Shown: positions 1 through 6,505 of the stretch, piece by piece
Position numbering within the stretch: the first letter of the stretch is position 1
Layout: each line of letters opens with the position of its first letter
Assembly (NCBI GenBank): GCA_002323995.1
Contig: DCQY01000051.1
Location: forward strand, 1-9,748
Source of the DNA: Akkermansiaceae bacterium UBA1506
GTDB taxonomy: Bacteria > Verrucomicrobiota > Verrucomicrobiia > Verrucomicrobiales > DEV007
Direction of reading: 5' to 3'
Length of the DNA stretch: 9,748 nucleotides
Program-made: the position numbers and the translations under genes
Notes under the pieces: generated by a model
Database searches by the model: none
Seen by the model: only the letters and a program-made list of their open reading frames with translations
Told to the model about the DNA's origin: nothing

Positions 1-323
1 GGAATTGTCGGCCAGCGGATCTCGAATCCGTTGGGATCAAATTCGGAACTCACCGTGGTGAAGAGGCAGCAATTAGCGTCCTGCGGATTCGTTGATGAGT
101 CACACTCAAATTTATTGTCCCTTCCGTCCCCGTCGGGGTCATCAGTAGGATCGCCGTCGGGATGATTAAGTGAACCGAAGTGGAGAATCTCCCAGGAATC
201 GATTAAGGTGTCGGAGTCAGAGTCCAGGTTGACCTGAGACTGCGCCATGCCAACCAATAGTAGTGATGTTGCGAACAAGACTGTCAGTATTGCTGCAAGC
301 CTCCGTGGCGTAGTCGATGGCAT
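1..323 (-). CDS. Exported protein with calcium-binding (thrombospondin type 3-like) repeats, N-terminal part only
   Basis: The minus strand is open from an ATG at 323 to the window edge, and the protein continues outside the window, so only about 107 residues are seen. Residues 1-32 form a Sec signal peptide: a basic stretch (TTPRRLAA), a hydrophobic core (ILTVLFATSLLLVG) and a likely cleavage after MAQSQ. The mature part starts with an acidic repeat region, DSDSDTLIDSWEILHFGSL followed by HPDGDPTDDPDGDGRDN, the spaced Asp/Gly pattern of thrombospondin type 3-like calcium-binding repeats. After a Cys pair (NCCLF) comes FEIRWPTI, which resembles the first strand of the beta-sandwich module that often follows these repeats in Verrucomicrobiota. 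In-frame ATGs also lie at 353, 356 and 371, directly after a stop codon. I chose 323 because it puts the signal peptide at the N-terminus, although no Shine-Dalgarno sequence is visible before any candidate. It is transcribed divergently from the FecR gene. Its function is unknown; it is probably a surface or secreted structural protein. Confidence 0.8.
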   Translation of the reverse strand, partial: MPSTTPRRLAAILTVLFATSLLLVGMAQSQVNLDSDSDTLIDSWEILHFGSLNHPDGDPTDDPDGDGRDNKFECDSSTNPQDANCCLFTTVSSEFDPNGFEIRWPTI

Positions 324-389
324 TTTAGTGGTAGGGTTTTGAAAGCTCAACATCATGGTTTTTTGAAGCATTCAAGGGGTATTACGATT

Positions 390-407
390 CCCAGTCCTAA
401 GACTGGG
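390..407. promoter_or_regulatory. Perfect inverted repeat, 7-bp stem with 4-nt loop
   Basis: The sequence CCCAGTC-CTAA-GACTGGG is a perfect hairpin. It lies 18 nt upstream of the outermost ATG (371) of the minus-strand gene and 66 nt upstream of the preferred ATG (323). Neither strand has a run of T directly after the stem, so it is not a typical intrinsic terminator. It could be an RNA hairpin in the 5' leader of the minus-strand gene or a protein-binding dyad. The role is inferred; only the symmetry is seen. Confidence 0.5.
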
Positions 408-437
408 GCTTGGGGTGGGCGATTTTTGTCTTTTCAC

Positions 438-474
438 TATTTCGAGGATTCGAAATCCTGAACATCACGAAATA
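438..474. promoter_or_regulatory. Nested inverted repeat with an alternative fold
   Basis: Outer arms TATTTCG (438-444) and CGAAATA (468-474) are perfect complements. They enclose a second perfect hairpin, AGGATT (445-450), loop CGA, AATCCT (454-459), leaving an 8-nt bulge (460-467) on one side. Together they give a 13-bp stem. A competing pairing of ATTTCG (439-444) with CGAAAT (451-456) is also possible and excludes the inner stem. The position between divergent genes fits an operator or a structured leader. No family can be assigned. Confidence 0.45.
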
Positions 475-507
475 AAAACCGCTCTATTCAGAGTCTGAGC
501 TAAATCT

Positions 508-640
508 AAAATTCAGGCAAGCTTTGAGATTCGTTGTTTTCATCCTGCATTTGGGGGGAGTGATGTCTGTCTGAGTCGCGAGAAACTGCTTTTTCCAGAT
601 TTTTGGCCGCAGAAACGATTTTTTTCAAAAATTCGGGCAA
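508..640. repeat. Imperfect 13-nt direct repeat, copies 120 nt apart
   Basis: AAAATTCAGGCAA at 508-520 recurs as AAAATTCGGGCAA at 628-640 with one mismatch. Both copies lie upstream of the fecR-lamG gene, the second ending 26 nt before its start codon. A pair of spaced direct repeats before a regulatory gene could be binding sites for one regulator, but in AT-rich spacer a match of this length could also be chance. Confidence 0.35.
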
Positions 641-652
641 TCCTCAGTCAAC

Positions 653-658
653 AGGGAG
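653..658 (+). promoter_or_regulatory. Ribosome binding site of fecR-lamG gene
   Basis: AGGGAG matches a Shine-Dalgarno sequence. It is 8 nt before the GTG at 667 and 11 nt before the ATG at 670. The two starts are adjacent codons, so the protein differs by one residue. The spacing favours GTG, while codon preference favours ATG. Confidence 0.5.
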
Positions 659-666
659 TTAAAAGG

Positions 667-2253
667 GTGATGGAAATTGATTCCGATGAATTAGCATGGC
701 TCATCCAAGGGTATTTGGATCAACGCCTCTCTGATGAGGAATTCGAGGCACTTCAGGCCTTCCTCCGTGAAAGTTCTGAGGCACGATCACAGTATTCGGA
801 TATGGCGAGGTTGGATGCTGGTCTTAGCGATGCTGGTCTTGGCGACGAATCGAATGTGGCAGCATTTCCTACTAGTAGCGGGAAAAGAAACCTAAATGGG
901 TGGGCTGTGGCAGCTGCCGTTGCCGTCGTGATGGCTTTCCTTACTCCGCTTGCCCTGCTGCGTAGGCCAAGTGTGGAGGAACCTTTGGGCCCCCAAATGG
1001 CGGAAGTCAGCGGCGTCGCTGTCATTACCGCTGAGGCTGGCGCTGTTTGGGAGAATGAAGATTTTGTAACTGGTATGGCGCTTGAACCGGGCCCAATTAT
1101 TCTCAAAGAGGGTCTTGCCCAGATTGATTTTTTTGGAGGAACTTCAATCAGTTTGTCGGGCCCAGCCAAGTTAGAATTGGTTAATGGGGACACTGCTATT
1201 TTACACGCAGGAATCTTAAAGGCTGATGTGCCGCCAGCGGCCCGTGGATTTGAGATTCGTGCCGTTGATGTGGTCTTGGAAGATTTAGGAACTAGTTTTG
1301 GTTTGTCGGTCGGGGGAAGTAATGAAGCCGATTTGATCGTTTTCGATGGCGAGGTGCGGGCTACAGGCTTGGATGGCAGTCCAATGCTTTTCTTTGGTTC
1401 CGATTCAGCACTCTTTGATTCGGGTAAGGTGATTCGTCAAAGTGCAGACAAAATTGGCAATTTTCCGGACATCACTGATGTGATCGCCGGTTCAGGCAGC
1501 CGGGAGGAAGCCCGTTACGCGGCTTGGAGAGAATCGAGCCTCGATCGCCGGCGGGATCCGCGGTTGATTGCCTACTACGACTTTGAAAATCTAACTGCGG
1601 CGACACGCCGATTGCGCAATAAGGCGCTTCATGGTGAGGGGTTAGAACTGGACGGCGGCATTGTGGGAGCTCGCGTTGCGAGTGGGCGATGGGGACGCAA
1701 AACATCACTCGACTTTCGGGCGGAAGGGGATCGTGTCCGATTCAACATTCCCGGCGAGTGGGAGGCGCTCACATTTTACGCATGGGTTCGAGTTGATGCC
1801 CTCGATCGTCAGCTTAATTCTCTTTTCTTGACGGACCATTTTGATGCGAACGAAATTCATTGGCAGCTATCGCGGAGTGGCCACATGCACTTTGCCACCA
1901 GTCCTATGGGGGCGGTGGACATTCCCGAACACAACCGACGTTTTTTCTCTGAAGAATTCTGGGATCCTTCGATGAGTGGCCAGTGGCTGTTGCTGGCGGT
2001 GAGCGCCGAGAAAGGGGTTGGTAAAGTGAAGAGCTATGTGAATGGAAAGCCCATCGAGATTGTGAACGGCACCCAGACGCATAAACCACTGCAAGCTATG
2101 AGAATTGGGAAGGCCGACCTTGGCAACTGGAGCGAACCAATCTGGGAGCAAACGATTAGGACGCTTAACGGAAGAATCGACGAGTTTGCGATCTACTCAG
2201 TGGCACTCTCGCCCGAAGAGATCGCCCAGATCTACGAAGACGGACGCCCTTAA
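667..2253 (+). CDS. FecR-like membrane regulator with C-terminal LamG (concanavalin-like) domain
   Basis: This is a 528-residue single-pass membrane protein with three parts. Residues 1-55 form a cytoplasmic helical region (AWLIQGYLDQRLSDEEFEAL) like the N-terminal anti-sigma region of FecR-type regulators, which binds ECF sigma factors. Residues 78-98 are one transmembrane helix (WAVAAAVAVVMAFLTPLALL). Residues 115-240 are a periplasmic FecR domain with typical phrases such as LKEGLAQIDFFGGTSISLSG and DLGTSFGLSV. Residues 297-527 are a LamG/concanavalin-like jelly roll, opening with IAYYDFEN and closing with GRIDEFAIYSVALSPEEI, the usual ending of this family. The architecture is widespread in Verrucomicrobiota and Planctomycetes, normally next to an ECF sigma gene, which is absent here. 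It leads a six-gene co-directional cluster, so the inferred role is to sense a glycan or envelope ligand through LamG and control transcription. A purely structural role is possible. Confidence 0.85.
   Translation: MMEIDSDELAWLIQGYLDQRLSDEEFEALQAFLRESSEARSQYSDMARLDAGLSDAGLGDESNVAAFPTSSGKRNLNGWAVAAAVAVVMAFLTPLALLRRPSVEEPLGPQMAEVSGVAVITAEAGAVWENEDFVTGMALEPGPIILKEGLAQIDFFGGTSISLSGPAKLELVNGDTAILHAGILKADVPPAARGFEIRAVDVVLEDLGTSFGLSVGGSNEADLIVFDGEVRATGLDGSPMLFFGSDSALFDSGKVIRQSADKIGNFPDITDVIAGSGSREEARYAAWRESSLDRRRDPRLIAYYDFENLTAATRRLRNKALHGEGLELDGGIVGARVASGRWGRKTSLDFRAEGDRVRFNIPGEWEALTFYAWVRVDALDRQLNSLFLTDHFDANEIHWQLSRSGHMHFATSPMGAVDIPEHNRRFFSEEFWDPSMSGQWLLLAVSAEKGVGKVKSYVNGKPIEIVNGTQTHKPLQAMRIGKADLGNWSEPIWEQTIRTLNGRIDEFAIYSVALSPEEIAQIYEDGRP
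814..843 (+). repeat. Tandem duplication of a 15-nt unit inside fecR-lamG
   Basis: GATGCTGGTCTTAGC is followed at once by GATGCTGGTCTTGGC, two copies with one mismatch. They encode DAGLS-DAGLG at residues 50-59, in the linker between the N-terminal anti-sigma region and the transmembrane helix. The unit is in frame, so it only lengthens the linker by five residues. It looks like a recent slippage or duplication. Confidence 0.7.
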
Positions 2254-2295
2254 GCTGAGTGAGAAGCCAATATTTAGTAGTAAATAGTTTTGTTT

Positions 2296-4992
2296 ATGAA
2301 GCGAAAGAACTTGTTTGGGGTGCTTGTGTTAAGCGCCGGGCTTGCATCGCATGGCGAAGAGGTGAGCGAAGGAGAAAAGTTGTTTGCTCTTAAGGTGAAG
2401 CCACTTTTCGCGGAGAAGTGTAATGCCTGCCATGGCGATGAACCAGAAAAGCTTAAAGGGGACTTCGACATGCGGACGCGTGAATCAATGCTCAAGGGTG
2501 GTGGCTATTTTGGGGGAGACGTCGTTGTCGAAGGTAAGGGCGAAGAAAGTTTTTTATACCTCACCACGACGCGCACCGAAGAGGACTATGAGATGCCTCC
2601 GAAAGAGGCGGATCAGCTATCCGAAGAACAGCAGTGGTGGGTTCGCGACTGGATCAATGAAGGAGCTCCATGGCCCGATGACGAACGAGTCGCTATGATC
2701 CAGGGCGAGTATGCCGAAGGAATTCAGGTGGTAACTACCGAGGCGCTTTCTGATGACTGGCAGAACCGACGTTACGAGAGAGAAAAGTTATGGGCCTATC
2801 ATCCGCTAAAGGTTGTCGAAGTTCCGGAAGGAGCGAATCCGGTTGATTGGTTTATCAGCCAAAAACTAGAGAAGGTCGGGTTGGAAGCTGCCCCCGATGC
2901 TGATGCAAAAGAGTTGATCCGCAGGATCAGTTTCAATCTGACAGGTTTGCCTCCAGCGCACACCAGAGTCGCAGCGTTCAATGAGGCGTATGCAAAGGAT
3001 CCCGAAGCAGCAGTAAAATCGCTCGCCAAAAATTTAATGGCGACGCCGCAGTATGGGGAACATTTTGCCCGTCACTGGCTCGATGTGGCGCGCTATGCCG
3101 ATTCGTCCGGCTTTGCCAATGACTACACCCGACCGAATGCTTGGCGCTACCGTGACTATGTGATTCGTTCCTTCAACGATGACAAGCCCTATAATGAGTT
3201 TGTCAGGGAGCAGATCGCGGGTGATGAAATCGATCCGAAGGATTCTGAACTGCTCGTCGCAACGGGATTCCTTCGCATGGGGCCGTGGGAGCATACCGGT
3301 ATGAGCGTTTTCAAGGAGACGCGCCAGATGTGGCTCGACGATGTTACGGATTCGGTCGGTCAGGCCTTTCTGGCTCACGCCATGCAGTGCGCTAAGTGCC
3401 ACGACCACAAGTTCGATCCAGTGCCGACGCGGGACTACTACAAGATGATGGCGGTGTTCTCGACCACGCAGTTCGCCGAGCGCGATGCCGCCTTCCTTCC
3501 TGCAGAAAACAAGAAAGGGTTTCAGGCGTCAACCGAGTGGGTAAATGCCAAGATTGGGGGTTACCAGAAGCAGCAGAAAAAACTCCAGGAAAAGATCAAG
3601 GCCCAGAGAAGGCAGGAGACAGGGGACGCCAAGGTTGGGGACAACGGCCTGGACCCCGGCGACGAAGCTTCGCAGGCGCGGATCAACAAAAATATTAGTC
3701 GTCACAAGTGGGAACTCGATCGGACTCGGCCCATCGCCTTCGCGGTTTACACGGGGAACACGGTGCCGGTCAAAGGCGTTCAAAAGCGGGTTTTGCTGCC
3801 TCAGAATCCCTGGGCGAAAGGAGCCATGGAACAGGATGCGATCCTCGCCGGTGGCAGCGCCTATTCACCAACCGACCCGGTGACGCCGGGAGCGCTCAGC
3901 GCGGCTGAGTCACTCGGTGAAATGGATGCCCACGAGTTTCCCCGAGATAAGGGCAAGCGCCGCCTTGCCCTCGCGGACTGGATCGTCGATGAGAAAAATC
4001 CGCTGACCGCTCGCGTGATGGTAAATCGGGTTTGGTCCTGGCATTTCGGCAAAGGTCTCGCCGGAAATCCAAGCAATTTCGGGGGCACCGGCGCCCGGCC
4101 GACTCACCCCGAGTTGCTCGATTATCTCGCGCACTGGTTCATGGAAAACGACTGGTCGGTGAAGAAGCTGAATGAGCTGATTGCCGGCTCTGAAGTTTAT
4201 CGCCGGAGTTCACGACACCCCGATGCCTCCCTCGTTCGCGAGAGTGATCCTAAGGGGGAACTCTATGCCACCTTCATGACGAGGCGTCTCACTGCCGAGG
4301 AACTTCGCGACGCCATGCTGTGGTGCAGCGGGGAACTAAACCCCGAGGTCGGAGGTATTCCCTCACGCCCTGACGTGAACCCTGAGGTCGCTGTGCAACC
4401 TCGCCAGATCATGGGAGGAACGGCGTCGGTCTACGAGCCGGATTCTAAGGCAGCGCAACGCAATCGTCGAACCTTATACGCTGAAAAGGTGAGGGGACTT
4501 CGCGATCCATTCCTCGAGACTTTCAACCAACCGGGCCCGGATAACTCCTGTGAAATACGGGAGACTTCCACCGTGGCTCCCCAGGCCCTGACATTGTTCA
4601 ACGCTGAAGAGGTTCAGGATCGTTCAATCGCCCTGGCGGCCCGACTCATTGAGGAGTCTAACAGCAACGAAGCTACCATCACCAAGGCTTTTCAACTGAC
4701 GCTGGGTCGGGAACCTTCGGAGTCCGAATTGTCTGCCTGCCTCAAGCACTGGAATGCGGCTTGTAAGGAGGAGTCCGGTAAGACCTACGAGCCCAGGGAA
4801 TACTTCGATTGGGTGAAACGCACCGTGATGGCTGAGAAAACTGGTGAACCGTATGACTTTATCGAGTTCATGCCGGCCTACAGGACTTACGAGCCTGATC
4901 TGCAAATATCAGATGTGGATGCCACGACTCGCGGCCTCAGTCAGGTTTGTCTGGTTCTCTATAACCTCAACGAATTCTCTTACCTCGATTAA
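2296..4992 (+). CDS. PSCyt1-DUF1549-DUF1553 protein (planctomycete-type c cytochrome, PSD1 family)
   Basis: This is an 898-residue exported protein of the family first defined in Planctomycetes. A Sec signal peptide covers residues 1-20 (KRKNLFGVLVLSAGLAS). PSCyt1, a cytochrome c domain, spans about 28-128 with haem motif C42-N-A-C45-H46 and a probable distal haem ligand M100 in EMPPK. DUF1549 (PSCyt2) spans about 182-388 and contains NLTGLPP, HWLDVARYADSSGF and a second CxxCH motif, C365-A-K-C368-H369, followed by DHKFDP. A charged, probably coiled-coil linker lies at 418-443. DUF1553 (PSD1) spans about 553-790 with NPLTARVMVNRVW, RRLTAEELRDAML and STVAPQALTLFN. The protein ends LNEFSYLD as family members do, so it looks intact. 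The reading frame opens at a TTG at 2290, but the ATG at 2296 starts the signal peptide. No strong ribosome site is visible. It is followed 48 nt later by the DUF1501 gene, the usual partner. The reaction is unknown; periplasmic redox work on polysaccharides is a suggestion only. Confidence 0.92.
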   Translation: MKRKNLFGVLVLSAGLASHGEEVSEGEKLFALKVKPLFAEKCNACHGDEPEKLKGDFDMRTRESMLKGGGYFGGDVVVEGKGEESFLYLTTTRTEEDYEMPPKEADQLSEEQQWWVRDWINEGAPWPDDERVAMIQGEYAEGIQVVTTEALSDDWQNRRYEREKLWAYHPLKVVEVPEGANPVDWFISQKLEKVGLEAAPDADAKELIRRISFNLTGLPPAHTRVAAFNEAYAKDPEAAVKSLAKNLMATPQYGEHFARHWLDVARYADSSGFANDYTRPNAWRYRDYVIRSFNDDKPYNEFVREQIAGDEIDPKDSELLVATGFLRMGPWEHTGMSVFKETRQMWLDDVTDSVGQAFLAHAMQCAKCHDHKFDPVPTRDYYKMMAVFSTTQFAERDAAFLPAENKKGFQASTEWVNAKIGGYQKQQKKLQEKIKAQRRQETGDAKVGDNGLDPGDEASQARINKNISRHKWELDRTRPIAFAVYTGNTVPVKGVQKRVLLPQNPWAKGAMEQDAILAGGSAYSPTDPVTPGALSAAESLGEMDAHEFPRDKGKRRLALADWIVDEKNPLTARVMVNRVWSWHFGKGLAGNPSNFGGTGARPTHPELLDYLAHWFMENDWSVKKLNELIAGSEVYRRSSRHPDASLVRESDPKGELYATFMTRRLTAEELRDAMLWCSGELNPEVGGIPSRPDVNPEVAVQPRQIMGGTASVYEPDSKAAQRNRRTLYAEKVRGLRDPFLETFNQPGPDNSCEIRETSTVAPQALTLFNAEEVQDRSIALAARLIEESNSNEATITKAFQLTLGREPSESELSACLKHWNAACKEESGKTYEPREYFDWVKRTVMAEKTGEPYDFIEFMPAYRTYEPDLQISDVDATTRGLSQVCLVLYNLNEFSYLD

Positions 4993-5040
4993 TTGGCTTT
5001 TCACGCCACCTGATTGCTAATTTACAACCGCAAAATTGTC

Positions 5041-6435
5041 ATGAACTCCATCGCCTCACTTAATCGTCGAGAAGCTCTTTATGGAATCGGTGCCGGCCTT
5101 GGTACTGTGGCCTTGAATTCCATTCTCAAAGGAATGGATGCTGGAAAAAGTTTTAAGGTAGCTCATCATTCGGCCAAAGCGAAGCGCTGCATTTTTCTTA
5201 TGATGGAAGGCGGCCCCTCCCACATCGACACATTTGATCCGAAGCCGATGCTGACGAAACAGCATCTCAAAAAATTCAATCGTGGTGGTGATATGGAGAG
5301 CGCGATGTCTTCCGGAGACCGTTACTACGTCAAGAGTCCGTTCGAGTTCATCAAGGCGGGTGAGAGTGGGGCTGATATCTCCACGGAGTGGGAACACTTC
5401 AAAGAGGTGGTTGATGATGTCTGTTTTTATCGCGGGGCTCAGGTGGAGTCAGTCAATCATCCAACAGCTTGTTACCAGTTGAATACGGGGAACCGCTTTG
5501 GGGGTGATCCCGGAGTCGGAGCCTGGGTGAATTATGGGCTTGGAACTCTCAATGATAATCTTCCCGGCTTTGTCGTCTTGCCGAGAACGAGTTACCCTCA
5601 AGGTGGTGCCGCAAACTGGTCGAATGGTTTTCTCCCTGCCGATTACCAGGGAACCCCACTTCGGCCGACCGGTAGCCCGATTCTCGACTTAATTCCGCCC
5701 CAAGGAGTGACGCGAGAGCGGCAGCGGTTGAACCTCGACCTGATGTCCCAGTTGAACAACGAACACCTTGGAAGAAGGCCGGACCGAAGTGAATTGGGGG
5801 CAAGAATCAATTCCTACGAATTGGCTTACCGTATGCAGATGGAGGTGCCTGAGGTGCTCGACCTTGCGGGCGAAAATCAAAGCACTCTCGAAGCCTATGG
5901 TATCGGTGATTCCAAGACAGATTCGTTTGGTCGAAAATGTCTCATGGCTCGTCGATTGGTGGAGCAGGGAGTTCGCTTTGTCCAGGCCTACGCCGGCAAC
6001 TGGGACAGTCACGACTACATTGCAAGAGCCCATGGCTCGTTGATACGCTCGGTCGACAAGCCCATCGCGGCTCTGATCAAAGACTTAAAAGAGCGTGGCA
6101 TGTTGGAAGATACCCTCGTGGTCTGGTGCGGTGAGTTTGGCCGTACTCCTGACAATGGTCTGCGTGGAGGTTCGGCTTCCTATGGGCGCGACCACAACGC
6201 CAAGGCCATGACGATGTGGTTCGCGGGCGGAGGCAGTAAAGCCGGGCACACCATTGGGGCCACGGATGAAATCGGTGCGGAAGCAGTTGAGTGCGTGCAT
6301 CACATCCGTGACGTTCACGTGACGCTATTGCATCTCATGGGGCTCGATGACAACAAGTTGACCTATTACCATGCGGGTAGACACAAACAGTTGTCGCAGT
6401 TTGGCGGTCAAGTTATCCGTGAACTCCTTGCGTAG
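5041..6435 (+). CDS. DUF1501 family protein, Tat-exported, sulfatase/phosphatase-like fold
   Basis: This is a 464-residue DUF1501 protein, the regular neighbour of PSCyt1/DUF1549/DUF1553 genes. The N-terminus, SLNRREALYGIGAGLGTVAL, is a twin-arginine export signal (R9-R10) with a weakly hydrophobic core, so it is probably exported folded. Conserved stretches include LMMEGGPSHIDTFDPKP (about 53-69), NWDSH (320-324), LVVWCGEFGRTP (359-370), GRDH (382-385), AGGGSKAGHTIGATDE and the C-terminal HIRDVHVTLLHLMGLD. The family is related in fold to alkaline phosphatases and sulfatases, and the Asp/His residues in GGPSHIDTFD, WDSH and GRDH are likely metal ligands; this comes from family knowledge and was not tested. 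The open frame begins with a TTG at 5014, but the ATG at 5041 places the Tat motif at the N-terminus. No Shine-Dalgarno sequence is evident. Length is normal and no frameshift is seen. The substrate is unknown. Confidence 0.92.
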   Translation: MNSIASLNRREALYGIGAGLGTVALNSILKGMDAGKSFKVAHHSAKAKRCIFLMMEGGPSHIDTFDPKPMLTKQHLKKFNRGGDMESAMSSGDRYYVKSPFEFIKAGESGADISTEWEHFKEVVDDVCFYRGAQVESVNHPTACYQLNTGNRFGGDPGVGAWVNYGLGTLNDNLPGFVVLPRTSYPQGGAANWSNGFLPADYQGTPLRPTGSPILDLIPPQGVTRERQRLNLDLMSQLNNEHLGRRPDRSELGARINSYELAYRMQMEVPEVLDLAGENQSTLEAYGIGDSKTDSFGRKCLMARRLVEQGVRFVQAYAGNWDSHDYIARAHGSLIRSVDKPIAALIKDLKERGMLEDTLVVWCGEFGRTPDNGLRGGSASYGRDHNAKAMTMWFAGGGSKAGHTIGATDEIGAEAVECVHHIRDVHVTLLHLMGLDDNKLTYYHAGRHKQLSQFGGQVIRELLA

Positions 6436-6505
6436 GATCGGGGAGGCGCAATTCGGCTATCAAACAGACTTCGTCAAGGCAGTGAAGTCGTTAAACTTGA
6501 GATTC

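Larger units (their letters stand above)
324..666. other. Divergent intergenic region with hairpins and a repeat
   Basis: This stretch separates the minus-strand exported protein gene from the plus-strand fecR-lamG gene and must hold promoters for both. It is more AT-rich than the flanking genes. It contains the inverted repeats at 390-407 and 438-474, the imperfect direct repeat at 508-520 and 628-640, and a short all-AT hairpin at 618-632 (ATTTTT, loop, AAAAAT). I could not assign convincing -35/-10 boxes. No ORF here codes for a sigma factor, which is the gene usually expected before a FecR-type regulator. Confidence 0.7.

Noticed and set aside
618..632. All-AT hairpin ATTTTT/AAAAAT as a terminator or regulatory hairpin
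   Set aside because: A 6-bp AT stem is unstable and expected by chance in this AT-rich spacer.
753..1193. Minus-strand ORF of 146 codons opposite fecR-lamG
   Set aside because: It is fully inside the membrane-helix and FecR coding region, which has clear domain evidence. The translated sequence shows no family features.
3396..3908. Overlapping plus-frame ORFs of 66-112 codons within the DUF1549-DUF1553 linker
   Set aside because: The main frame reads through with canonical motifs on both sides. The extra ORFs reflect the GC- and Arg/Gly-rich composition there, not a frameshift.
6371..6505. N-terminal extension of the TIM-barrel frame overlapping the DUF1501 gene
   Set aside because: The 45 extra residues precede a perfect Tat signal and overlap the end of DUF1501 in another frame. 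The ATG at 6506 is the natural start.
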